From assembly GCF_003055625.1 (NCBI RefSeq), contig NZ_CP028811.1, forward strand, positions 3,224,001 to 3,288,000: 64,000 bases of DNA, given 5' to 3'. Within the stretch, counting starts at the first letter, position 1. The number at the start of each line of letters is the position of its first letter. The position numbers were made by a program, and so were the translations under genes. Below the pieces are notes generated by a model. It made no database searches. It worked only from the letters and a program-made list of their open reading frames with translations, and was not told where the DNA came from. The DNA is from Flavobacterium magnum. GTDB lineage: Bacteria; Bacteroidota; Bacteroidia; Flavobacteriales; Flavobacteriaceae. Of the stretch, positions 24,259 to 32,030 are shown one piece after another.

Positions 24259-24374
24259 ATGCGTGATTTTTGTTGCGTTGAAAGTTGGAGCTCCGCTCCT
24301 ATTTGGTTTTGGGTGATTGGCTTGTGACTACATACGTTTACGTTGTCATGGGATCAATATTAAAACCAACGCAT
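24259..24374. other. Cassette 34: ORF-less cassette, copy E
   Basis: 116 bp. Like copy C (GTCATGGGATCAATATT) with one further change (TTGCGTTG for TTGTGTTG). Not identical to neighbouring copy D, so the tandem pair is not a fresh duplication. Confidence 0.7.
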
Positions 24375-24499
24375 AACAGCGGTTTCACGCAATTGCTGCT
24401 CCCCTTGTAAAATGAACCGCCTTTTTCCATAACTTCGTTTTGTCCAGCCGAGAGTACTCAGTTCCAAATGCCGCAACTGACGTGAAGCCGCCGGACGTT
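24375..24499 (+). repeat. attC-like site 35
   Basis: 125 bp. Closes cassette 34 (CGCATAAC) and opens cassette 35 (GTTATATGCC). Confidence 0.9.
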
Positions 24500-24529
24500 A
24501 TATGCCATTTTTAACGAATCGAACGTAAA

Positions 24530-25048
24530 ATGACCAGCCGAATTATATGCGTTGTCTTTATTGTGCTACTTACAAGTTGTAAGTCGAAAACACCAATGGA
24601 GCAAGTTCTTGCTGACACGAATAAAAAGAATTCTTTCTTTGACTTGTACTATTTATCCGGCAGTAATTTCTACATTACTACAAAATTCAGCGAGTGCGGT
24701 GAATGGGGCGGTCATAAAGAAGGAATGAAAATCTTTTCTGATACAAAAAGAAAACAATATAAACTTGACTATTACAAACTGTCTTTTGACTGCGAAAACG
24801 TGCAAAACGCAAACATCGATACTTTAGTTCATAAAACAATCTTGTTAAATAGCCATATCCAAAACGCAATAAATAAATACTTGCAAGAATTAGTAATTGC
24901 GAAAGTCAGGTCAAAATTTCCGGGTCATTCCGGCAATTATTTTACCGCTGCGAGTGCTGATTCGACATTTCGCATTGAGCTTTATGATGCTGACAAAAGG
25001 AATTTAAAAAGCTATAGTCATCTGTTGAAAAAATTGCGCCTGAATTAA
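24530..25048 (+). CDS. Cassette 35: lipoprotein of unknown function
   Basis: 172 aa. Signal MTSRIICVVFIVLLTSC with Cys 17. The mature part has KFSECGEWGGHKEGMKIFSD and FRIELYDADKRNLKSYSHLL. No family recognised. The tags GTTATATGCC and GGCATATAAC match exactly. Confidence 0.76.
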   Translation: MTSRIICVVFIVLLTSCKSKTPMEQVLADTNKKNSFFDLYYLSGSNFYITTKFSECGEWGGHKEGMKIFSDTKRKQYKLDYYKLSFDCENVQNANIDTLVHKTILLNSHIQNAINKYLQELVIAKVRSKFPGHSGNYFTAASADSTFRIELYDADKRNLKSYSHLLKKLRLN

Positions 25049-25058
25049 AACGGCATAT

Positions 25059-25183
25059 AACAGCGGTTTCACGCAATTGCTGCTTCCCTTGTAAAATGTA
25101 ACCGCTTTTTCCATAACTTCGTTTTGTCCAGCCGAGAATACTCAGTTCCAAAAGCCGCAACTGACTTGAAGCCGCCGGACGTT
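25059..25183 (+). repeat. attC-like site 36
   Basis: 125 bp. Closes cassette 35 (GGCATATAAC) and opens cassette 36 (GTTAGCTGAG). Right arm GACTTGAAGCC instead of GACGTGAAGCC. Confidence 0.9.
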
Positions 25184-25253
25184 AGCTGAGAGCCTACAAA
25201 TGCAAAATCCTGAAATAGGTTGACAAAAAATCAACAACTATTTACAGGACAAT

Positions 25254-25679
25254 ATGAAAGCAAAGAAACATCCCTGTCAGAAAAAATGCGTGGGATTTGA
25301 CTTAAAACTAAAAATCATTGATGAAGTTTGCAACGGACAGATTTCCGTCAACCACGCATCGGTAAAATACCAGGTCGGGCGCAATGCGATCTATTATTGG
25401 TTGCAAAAATTTGCTACTTTAGAGCAAAAACAAAAAGGAATGTCAAATAAGGACGAAATAAAAAAACTAAAGGAAAAGATTCAGGAACTGGAATTCATTA
25501 AAGACTTCCAACAGATGATAATTGCCGAAGCAGAGATTGATACCGGGAACGATTACGCAAAAAAGTCGCTGCCCGAATCATTGGCCAAAGAAGTGGAACT
25601 AAAGAAAAAAGCCATTTTAAAATCAAATGGATCTGCCAGTGCTTCGGGATATCAAGACAAGCCTTCTACAAAAAAATGA
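25254..25679 (+). CDS. IS3-family transposase OrfA
   Basis: 141 aa. Helix-turn-helix LKLKIIDEVCNGQISVNHAS with YYWLQKF, then a coiled-coil/leucine-zipper region (KDEIKKLKEKIQELEFI). It ends in a run of seven A (25670-25676) overlapping the ATG of orfB, the usual slippery site for -1 frameshifting to make OrfAB. Confidence 0.9.
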   Translation: MKAKKHPCQKKCVGFDLKLKIIDEVCNGQISVNHASVKYQVGRNAIYYWLQKFATLEQKQKGMSNKDEIKKLKEKIQELEFIKDFQQMIIAEAEIDTGNDYAKKSLPESLAKEVELKKKAILKSNGSASASGYQDKPSTKK

Positions 25680-26496
25680 ACCTTTGCAAAAAACAAAAAT
25701 CCGATAATCAAAAACTCGTAAAAATGGTCGTCGATAAAAGGGCTGAAATCAACCAGGCAACCCTAGGCCGTAAGCTATACCAGCTTTTAAAGCAGGACAT
25801 GAACCGACACAATATCAAGATGGGACGCGACAATTTCTTTGGATTTCTAAGGGCTCATACCCTACTGGTGGCCAAACAACGAAACTTTACGCGAACCACT
25901 AACTCCAATCATCTCTTCAGGAAATTTAAAAACCTGGTGCAAAACAAAGTACCTGATCAACCCGAGGAACTTTGGGTCAGCGATATTACTTATCTAAGAT
26001 TAAATGGGAAAAATGCCTATTTAGCTTTAGTAACCGATGCCTATTCCAAAAAAATAATGGGCTATCACCTGGCAACAAATATGAAAGCTTCATTATCGAT
26101 AGAAGCATTAAAAATGGCCCTAAAAAACAGAAAGTATCCAAATAGAAAACTAATACATCACTCCGATAGAGGATTACATTACTGTTGGCCGGAATACGTC
26201 AAAATCCTGCAGGAAAACGACATCCTGATAAGTATGACAGAACAATATGATCCATATGAAAATGCCATCGCTGAACGAATGAACAAACCATGAAATATGA
26301 ATTTGGACTCAATCAGACTATCCCAAACAAAACAATAGCTTTGAAGATGGTCAGGCGCGCTGTAAGGATTTATAACACTTTAAGGCCGCACGACAGCTTA
26401 AAAGGTAAAACGCCAGTTAGCGTGCATCTAAACGCAGATATGCCCTATAAATCATATCGTAGGAATAAAGAAATTATTTATCTAAATTTGAATTGA
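25676..26496 (+). pseudogene. IS3-family transposase OrfB, frameshifted
   Basis: The integrase core is visible: WVSDITYLRLNGKNAYLALV (first Asp), LIHHSDRGLHYCWPEY (second Asp), ENAIAERMN (Glu). The frame breaks near 26290, right after the Glu, and continues in another frame as KYEFGLNQTIPNKTIAL to 26496. The catalytic core is split from its C-terminus, so the element is probably unable to move on its own. Confidence 0.88.
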
Positions 26497-26558
26497 AAAC
26501 AGAGTAAAAATCTGTCAACCTATTTCAGGACGTTACACCTCAAGAACCGTAATCGAAC

Positions 26559-26981
26559 ATGAAAAAAATCATATTTGTTTTTCTCTTAATTTTCATGTCG
26601 TGTAAAACAACTAATGAAATCCGATACGTAAATCAATATGATTGCTCTTTAGAATATCTCGATTCTAAATTTGAATTCAAATTTGAGCTAATTGAATTTC
26701 ATGAAAATTTCGCGTATTGTGCGACTGAAGGCATTCCGTATGCTTTATTAATTGGAAAAACTGACGATCCAAGACTGCCTAAAAAAATCTCTGTATTTTC
26801 CCAGTGTAATAATAACCATTACACTGTAGGTGAAAAAATGATAATCGTTCCGAAAGAAAATCCAACAAAAAGCACGTCACTTAAACCAATATATTTCACA
26901 AAAGACACCATTGTGAATTCCGTCAAGTTCAGAAAGATAATTGGTTGCGAAAATAAAATTATTTGGGGAAATCCAAAATAA
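26559..26981 (+). CDS. Cassette 36: lipoprotein of unknown function
   Basis: 140 aa. Signal MKKIIFVFLLIFMSC with Cys 15. The mature domain has four more Cys (YDCSLEY, YCATEG, SQCNNNHY, GCENK). It lies 28 nt right of the IS3-type element. No family recognised. Confidence 0.76.
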   Translation: MKKIIFVFLLIFMSCKTTNEIRYVNQYDCSLEYLDSKFEFKFELIEFHENFAYCATEGIPYALLIGKTDDPRLPKKISVFSQCNNNHYTVGEKMIIVPKENPTKSTSLKPIYFTKDTIVNSVKFRKIIGCENKIIWGNPK

Positions 26982-26990
26982 ACGTCGCAC

Positions 26991-27115
26991 AACAGCGGTT
27001 TCACGCAATTGCTACTTTCCTTGTAAAATGAACCGCCTTTTTCCATAACTTCGTTCTGTCCAGCCGAGAGTACTCAGTTCCAAATGCCGCAAATGACGTG
27101 AAGCCGCCGGACGTT
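26991..27115 (+). repeat. attC-like site 37
   Basis: 125 bp. Left tag CGTCGCACAAC does not pair with the start of cassette 36. Opens cassette 37 (GTTAGCTGTG). Right arm GCAAATGACG. Confidence 0.9.
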
Positions 27116-27186
27116 AGCTGTGATTTTGGCGTGACGACCAAACTATTACGTTCCATCAGCAGCAGAATCCTTTTAAAAATAATCCG

Positions 27187-27194
27187 TATATTTG
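27187..27194 (+). promoter_or_regulatory. -7 element in front of the cassette 37 gene
   Basis: TATATTTG, a full match to TAnnTTTG, ends 4 nt before the GTG at 27199. Transcription would begin at about the start codon, so the message would be leaderless or the true start lies a little further on. No clear TTG upstream. Confidence 0.4.
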
Positions 27195-27198
27195 CTTT

Positions 27199-27831
27199 GT
27201 GCAAAACAGTATTAAAAATGACTTACGAAATATCTTTTCAGGAAAGAGCGAAATTAGGTTTGGAGCAACTATCCAAGCAATCGCCGGTTACCTTAACAAT
27301 GGCACGCAAGCAAGCAAAGAAATTGCAGACTCAAAGTACTTCAAAAAACAAGAAGCAGAGAAGTTAGATTCTTACATCTCTGAAAATAATCTTTGGAAGG
27401 AGATTGACTTTTCACAGTACGTAAGTGAAGGCGCTGAACAGAAAGTTTATCTTAAGGATTCAGAACATGTAATCAAACTTAATGATGCTATTTATTATGC
27501 TTGTTGGAAAGATTATTTTCTAAATTTATTACTCCATAATTATTTCTTTCCCGACACAGCTTACAATTTGCTTGGGTTTACAAAATCTGAAAATGTCATT
27601 TATGCTGTTGTTGAGCAATCGTACGTTGCAATCACCGGTCCAACAGACTTAAATGTGGTCAGGAAATTCTTGGAGCAAAATGGTTTTCAAAATAATCGTA
27701 ACAATGATTATTACAATCCTGAATTAGGAATAATTATTGAAGATCTTCACGATGAAAATGTATTGACGCGAAATGAAATTCTTTATTTTATTGACACAGT
27801 ATTTTTCGTTACAGACGAGTTTCTGAGCTAA
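27199..27831 (+). CDS. Cassette 37: kinase-like protein of the polyvalent-protein type
   Basis: 210 aa, GTG start. The N-terminus SGKSEIRFGATIQAIAGYL and the core WKEIDFSQYVSEGAEQKVYL, VIKLNDAIYYACWKDYFLNL match what I know of the Ser/Thr/Tyr kinase-like domain found in polyvalent phage proteins. A VIKL strand would hold the ATP lysine and IEDLHDENVL is an HRD-like catalytic loop (D-x-H-x-x-N). Typically found on phages and mobile elements. The cassette seems to have its own promoter. Substrate unknown; a role in phage conflict is inference. Confidence 0.72.
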   Translation: MQNSIKNDLRNIFSGKSEIRFGATIQAIAGYLNNGTQASKEIADSKYFKKQEAEKLDSYISENNLWKEIDFSQYVSEGAEQKVYLKDSEHVIKLNDAIYYACWKDYFLNLLLHNYFFPDTAYNLLGFTKSENVIYAVVEQSYVAITGPTDLNVVRKFLEQNGFQNNRNNDYYNPELGIIIEDLHDENVLTRNEILYFIDTVFFVTDEFLS

Positions 27832-27847
27832 AATTAAAACCACAGCT

Positions 27848-27972
27848 AACAGCGGTTTCACGCAATTGCTGCTTACCTTGTAAAATGTAACCGCTTTTTC
27901 CATAACTTCGTTCTGTCCAGCCGAGAATACTCAGCTTCGAAAGCCGCAACTGACGTGAAGCCGCCGGATGTT
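27848..27972 (+). repeat. attC-like site 38
   Basis: 125 bp. Closes cassette 37 (CACAGCTAAC) and opens cassette 38 (GTTATAGGCA). The bubble reads CGGATGTT instead of CGGACGTT. CAGCTTCGAAAGCC variant. Confidence 0.9.
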
Positions 27973-28011
27973 ATAGGCAAGTTTATCAGCAATCGAACTA
28001 AAAGTAAACTC

Positions 28012-28458
28012 ATGAAATTTACAATTTACCTTTTTGTTTTCTTTTCCTCAATATACGGATTTGCACAAAATCAACGAGAAATTTTACTTGTCAGCACTAG
28101 TTTTTATAATCAAAAATGCAAAAATGTAGCGTTTAGAGTTAATCAAAAACAAATTCAAATAGATAATTGTTATGATTCTGAAACAAACGAATTTAACATT
28201 ACCACAACCATAGATATAAAATCAGAGAAAGTAGTTCAGCAGATTTATAAAATGAGTACGGAAGATTTGAAATATTATGAATCGCAAATCGATTCTACTA
28301 AAAATTGTGATGCAATCAAACCAATTAAAATCTTTGTATTTGAAAGAGGAGTTAAAACTGAAATAGAATGGAGTGGAATACAAAATTGTTATCCTAAATC
28401 CGTGAAAAAAATTGTTGAATCTCTTGAACAACTTTTTATCAAGTACAAATTAGAGTAA
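28012..28458 (+). CDS. Cassette 38: small secreted protein
   Basis: 148 aa from ATG 28012. Signal peptide MKFTIYLFVFFSSIYGFAQ. Four Cys in the mature part (QKCKN, DNCYDS, KNCDAI, QNCYPK) could form two disulfides. Ends in a helix VKKIVESLEQLFIKYKLE. No family recognised. Confidence 0.75.
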   Translation: MKFTIYLFVFFSSIYGFAQNQREILLVSTSFYNQKCKNVAFRVNQKQIQIDNCYDSETNEFNITTTIDIKSEKVVQQIYKMSTEDLKYYESQIDSTKNCDAIKPIKIFVFERGVKTEIEWSGIQNCYPKSVKKIVESLEQLFIKYKLE

Positions 28459-28483
28459 AGTATGAGTAATCAAGCCTGCCTAT

Positions 28484-28608
28484 AACAGCGGTTTCACGCA
28501 ATTGCTTCTTCGATTGTAAAATGAAACACCTTTTTCCATAACTTCGTTTGGTCCAGCCGAGAATACTCAGTTCCAAAAGCCGCAACTGACGTGAAGCCGC
28601 CGGACGTT
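28484..28608 (+). repeat. attC-like site 39
   Basis: 125 bp. Closes cassette 38 and opens cassette 39, which carry the same tag (GTTATAGGCA / TGCCTATAAC). Last fully formed site of the array. Confidence 0.9.
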
Positions 28609-28631
28609 ATAGGCAAGCTTTAAAAAACTAT

Positions 28632-29048
28632 ATGAAACGAATAATCCTGCTTCTGATATTGGGTTTTTCAAGTTGTGGAACAACAAAAGAGAATCGACAA
28701 ATGAAAGATATTTATATTCAAGAATTCAAGACAGTGTATTTTAAAAGTCTACTAAGAAAAGGCTTTAATAATAGCAAAGGTTATAATGATGCCGTGAAAA
28801 TTGACAATAGTCATTTTGTCGAACCAATTTTAAGTTCTGAAGATTATAAATATATTGATAGCTTGACCACAATTGGTAATAAATTCATGGCTACTGATTC
28901 TCTTGAGAGTTTTGGGCGAAGAGCAGAAGGTGCAGCAGGGAAAAGAGTTTTTTATTATGCGTTAGAAAAATATAACAGTAAATGGCTTGACAGTATCTGC
29001 AAGAAACGGTTGGAAAGATATTGGAAAGCGGAAAGAAGTTTGCGTTAA
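28632..29048 (+). CDS. Cassette 39: small lipoprotein
   Basis: 138 aa. Signal MKRIILLLILGFSSC with Cys 15. The mature part is helical and basic (VYFKSLLRKGFNNSKGYNDA... RRAEGAAGKRVFYYALEKYN... ERYWKAERSLR). No family recognised. Confidence 0.75.
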   Translation: MKRIILLLILGFSSCGTTKENRQMKDIYIQEFKTVYFKSLLRKGFNNSKGYNDAVKIDNSHFVEPILSSEDYKYIDSLTTIGNKFMATDSLESFGRRAEGAAGKRVFYYALEKYNSKWLDSICKKRLERYWKAERSLR

Positions 29049-29062
29049 AAAAGCCTGCCTAT

Positions 29063-29212
29063 AACAACGGCTTCACGCAATTGCTACTTTCCGTGTAAAA
29101 TGAACTTATTTTTTCCATAACTTCGTTTTGTCCAGCCGAGAGTCCAGTTCAAAATGCCGCAACCGACGTGAGCTCGGTAAAGCGAACAACCGAAGGAAGC
29201 CGTCGGACATAT
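29063..29212 (+). repeat. attC-like site 40, degenerate
   Basis: The left half is normal (closing cassette 39 with CTGCCTATAAC). The right arm is broken: CCGACGTGA is followed by a 25-base insertion (AGCTCGGTAAAGCGAACAAC and more), then AAGCCGTCGGACATA, with no GTT. The R' cleavage site is therefore lost. Confidence 0.75.
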
Positions 29213-29228
29213 ATTGAAAACTGAGCAA

Positions 29229-30182
29229 ATGAAGATCGATCTAAAAAACAGGGTTCAAAAAAAATGGTTTGCTGTTATAACTACAGTTGTTATAGCTGAG
29301 CTATTTACTTTGTGGGGAATTTACGGTATTAAAGAATATGGAGTATTTTTGTTCTTTCTGATTCCATTTTTCATTGGAGCAGGATCAGTTTTACTGTTCG
29401 GCTTCAAAAACCAGGTGACTTTGAAAGAAGCTTGTAAAATTGGACTTGTAAGTGTGAGTATGTATGCGCTGTGCCTTATATGTTTCGCAATCGAAGGCCT
29501 CATTTGTATCCTAATGGCGTTCCCAATTGCGGCAATTTTCACATCAATTGGCGCAGTAATTGCTCATAATTTTACCAACAGGAGTACCATGAACGCATCT
29601 TCTACATTCTTAATTTTGGTCGCAGCATTGCCAGCATTGTCATTTCTCGAAAGAGACTCCACCCCTGATTTGACCTCGGTTGTCTCGTCAATTGAAATTA
29701 ATGCCTCTCCGGAAACAGTCTGGAAGAACGTTGTTGAATTTCCGAAATTGAAAGAGCCTAAAGAATTTATTTTTAGAACAGGTATTGCCTATCCTGTAAA
29801 CGCCGAAATCAAAGGTCGGGGGATTGGTGCCATAAGATATTGCAATTTCACAACCGGAAAATTTATTGAGCCGGTAACTGTATGGGACGAACCGAATCTC
29901 TTAAAATTTAGTGTTGCGGAACAACCTGCGCCACTCAAAGAAATTAGTTTTTGGGACATTGATGCTCCGCATTTACATGACTATTTCGTTTCGAAACAAG
30001 GTCAATTCAAACTTATTCGACTATCAAATGGCAATACGAAATTAGAGGGAACAACCTGGTACTATCACGACATAAAACCTGCTTTCTATTGGAAGATTTG
30101 GAGTAATTATATTGTTCACAAAATTCATTACAGGGTTTTGAATCACATTAAAACCCGTTCCGAAAAACGAAAGGTAACATAA
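29229..30182 (+). CDS. Cassette 40: membrane protein with SRPBCC-like C-terminal domain
   Basis: 317 aa from ATG 29229 (a TTG at 29214 would add five residues). Four membrane helices in residues 15-145 are followed by a START/SRPBCC-type polyketide cyclase-like domain (VVSSIEINASPETVWKNVVE, GRGIGAIRYCNFTTGKFIEP, TKLEGTTWYYHDIKPAFYW). This type binds hydrophobic ligands. It is better conserved in composition than the array genes and sits between the two decayed sites, so it may be a trapped former cassette. Its stop TAA overlaps the degenerate R'' box. Confidence 0.78.
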   Translation: MKIDLKNRVQKKWFAVITTVVIAELFTLWGIYGIKEYGVFLFFLIPFFIGAGSVLLFGFKNQVTLKEACKIGLVSVSMYALCLICFAIEGLICILMAFPIAAIFTSIGAVIAHNFTNRSTMNASSTFLILVAALPALSFLERDSTPDLTSVVSSIEINASPETVWKNVVEFPKLKEPKEFIFRTGIAYPVNAEIKGRGIGAIRYCNFTTGKFIEPVTVWDEPNLLKFSVAEQPAPLKEISFWDIDAPHLHDYFVSKQGQFKLIRLSNGNTKLEGTTWYYHDIKPAFYWKIWSNYIVHKIHYRVLNHIKTRSEKRKVT

Positions 30183-30362
30183 CAGTGGCTTCGCGCACCC
30201 GATCGATAGCGAATGGAGCGAAGCTGATTGCCGATTTCCGTGTAAAATCAACTTCTTTCTTCCATAAATTAGTTTAAGCTACGCTTCCGATCGGCCTTCG
30301 CAATTGTTTCTACAACCGAAAAACACTCAGGTCCAAAAACCGCATCCGGCTGCGCCGGATAA
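30181..30362 (+). repeat. attC-like site 41, heavily degenerate
   Basis: Still recognisable: AACAGTGGCTTCGCGCA at the left, CCGTGTAAAATCAACTTCTT in the middle, and ACTCAGGTCCAAAAACCGCA near the right end, with extra segments between. It marks the right edge of the array. There is no GTT core and no usable right arm. Confidence 0.65.
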
Positions 30363-30465
30363 TAAATGAACTCGGCAGGTAATTTAACCGATCAAAGGGA
30401 TAGGATGCCCCGGAGTATACAAATTCTATAGTGAAATGTTGAGAAAATTACAATCCCAAGAAATA

Positions 30466-30473
30466 GTATATTT
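30466..30473 (+). promoter_or_regulatory. -7 element upstream of the secreted protein gene at 30513
   Basis: TATATTTG, a full TAnnTTTG match, 40 nt before the start codon. The nearest upstream TTG (30438-30440) is 25 nt away, slightly outside the usual 17-23. Confidence 0.45.
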
Positions 30474-30512
30474 GAATTGTTGGATTAATTCAACAACCCA
30501 AGTAAAAGTAGT

Positions 30513-31451
30513 ATGGCAAGATTTTATTACCATCTTTTCTTATTTTTAAACTCAGGCTTGCTTTTTTGTCAGGCATTTATACCTGTCGATGCAGATACCA
30601 ATGAGTTTATCGAAGACGTTGACTTTTCCCTTTTTAAAAAAGGTGTAACGATGTATTCAGGGATTACATCGGCAAATGGTGTAACTGAGATTAATACAGG
30701 AATTGATTTTGATTCTATCAGCTTCACACGGGTTGACTATAATACACTGGGCATTTCGAGGCAACATCTTGATTCAGTTGTTTTCCTCTCGAAGAAGACG
30801 ATATACCTTGACGAAGTCGTGGTATCTTACAAAAAGGACAAACAACTGGTACTGGGGGAATCTAACCGCTTTATAAAAAAACAGTCCAGGACAATGGCGA
30901 AAGATTTGTTATATGGCATGGTCTTAAATAATGATTTCGACAAAAAGCTGAGTGTCGAAAAAATTATTTTCTATGTTGAGGAAGTGAAATTAAAAACAGC
31001 ATACAAATTAAATTTCTATTACATTGAGGAATCGATTCCAAACCGCGGAACACAGATTGCTAATATTGGTGAAAAAATGTTTTCTACTGATGTACTTTAT
31101 CTCATGCCCAATCAAAAAGGTAAAATTGAAATAGATACGAGAAGTTACGGCTTAGAATTTCCTAAAGGTTCACTGTTTCTTTCCTGTCAACTTATTGATT
31201 ACTATGATCAGGACATGAAAATAATCGCCCCCTCCATCGATCAACAAACCAGACTCAAATTTCAAATTTCATACAAGACAAACTTTTATTCCAGAGGGAT
31301 AAATTACATCAGTAAAGAATTAACACCAGAATTATTGAATATAAATTTTATGATTAACTATGATTTCGCAAATCAATTTTACAAAAAGCCTCCTAAAAGT
31401 ATACGTGCAACTCCGGCAATAATACTTTGCGAATCAGAAATTGAAGAATAG
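30513..31451 (+). CDS. Secreted protein with carboxypeptidase-regulatory-like domain
   Basis: 312 aa. Signal peptide to about residue 20 (NSGLLFCQ). Residues 22-95 (VDADTNEFIEDVDFSLFKKG, SANGVTEINTGIDFDSISFT, LDEVVV) have the layout of the CarboxypepD_reg-like beta sandwich common in Bacteroidetes outer-membrane proteins. The remaining 200 residues are an unassigned beta-rich domain. It lies just outside the array. Own promoter likely. Role unknown. Confidence 0.75.
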   Translation: MARFYYHLFLFLNSGLLFCQAFIPVDADTNEFIEDVDFSLFKKGVTMYSGITSANGVTEINTGIDFDSISFTRVDYNTLGISRQHLDSVVFLSKKTIYLDEVVVSYKKDKQLVLGESNRFIKKQSRTMAKDLLYGMVLNNDFDKKLSVEKIIFYVEEVKLKTAYKLNFYYIEESIPNRGTQIANIGEKMFSTDVLYLMPNQKGKIEIDTRSYGLEFPKGSLFLSCQLIDYYDQDMKIIAPSIDQQTRLKFQISYKTNFYSRGINYISKELTPELLNINFMINYDFANQFYKKPPKSIRATPAIILCESEIEE

Positions 31452-32030
31452 TTTACGTAGACAGTCAACATTTAAATAATCAAAAAAGGTAAGCCTGCGA
31501 TGCACAAACGAGCACTCTGATTCGAAAATCAGATGCACAAATACAAAATAAACAGGAAATTAATAACTAAAATTACCTAATATGGAAAGTTCAACTATTT
31601 CTGAACTGGAAAATTGAATGTCCGAAACTGGAATTGAAGATACTTATACTCCGAAAAACAGTTTCGTATTAGATGACCTCCCGGATTCCAACATGATGCA
31701 GCACAATTTGTCTATGAGTATTTAATATACAGCAAACCTCATTGTGGCGAATAGTAAAATAAAACCAGGAATTATAGGGAACTGAGGTCGAAGAATTAAG
31801 ATGTTTTTCAATAGCGGTTCACCGCATAGCATCTCAATGAATTATAACTCAGGTGGGCGCTACAGGATAACGCTGGATAAATTCCTATAAGTCATCTTCG
31901 TTTTTCCAAAAATCCCGACCAATTACAAATAGTTTTCACAATAACTCAACCAGGAATATCGGTCGAACGCGAACATTCCCCAGACATATCAAACCGCGGC
32001 AGGTGTCAGGCGTAACGAGACAATTTCCGC
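31452..32030. other. Gene-poor stretch, 579 bp
   Basis: No convincing gene. A 35-codon frame at 31618-31725 (MSETGIEDTYTPKNSFVLDD...) overlaps a 12-codon frame before it and could be a remnant. No repeat of the array type is recognisable here. Confidence 0.5.

Larger units (their letters stand above)
25208..26530 (+). mobile_element. IS3-family element with damaged orfB
   Basis: 1323 bp with perfect 18-bp terminal inverted repeats (TCCTGAAATAGGTTGACA on the left, its complement on the right). No target duplication is visible (AAA before, CGTTACACC after). The tags of the host cassette do not match (GTTAGCTGAG and CGTCGCACAAC). After the right repeat the text CGTTAC resembles the end of an attC-like site (GGACGTTA), so a deletion next to the element is possible. 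Confidence 0.88.

Noticed and set aside
1269..27204. Recurring minus-strand ORFs starting like MRLLELSTLGWTKRSYGKK across the array
   Set aside because: They are the reverse strand of the repeated site itself. The same peptide appears wherever the repeat happens to stay open, and no start or composition signal supports it.
1366..28458. A common N-terminus KPPDV on several cassette proteins
   Set aside because: It is the right arm of the site (GTGAAGCCGCCGGACGTT) read in frame by chance. Each gene has a better ATG directly before its signal peptide or membrane helix.
1..30362. CRISPR array
   Set aside because: Repeats are 125 bp with terminal palindromes, and the intervals are 115 bp to about 1.7 kb and contain genes. 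No cas genes.
1..30362. Polymorphic toxin or Rhs immunity cluster
   Set aside because: Small lipoproteins and immunity-like proteins fit, but no toxin gene is present, and the matching tags at each cassette's ends are explained only by cassette recombination.
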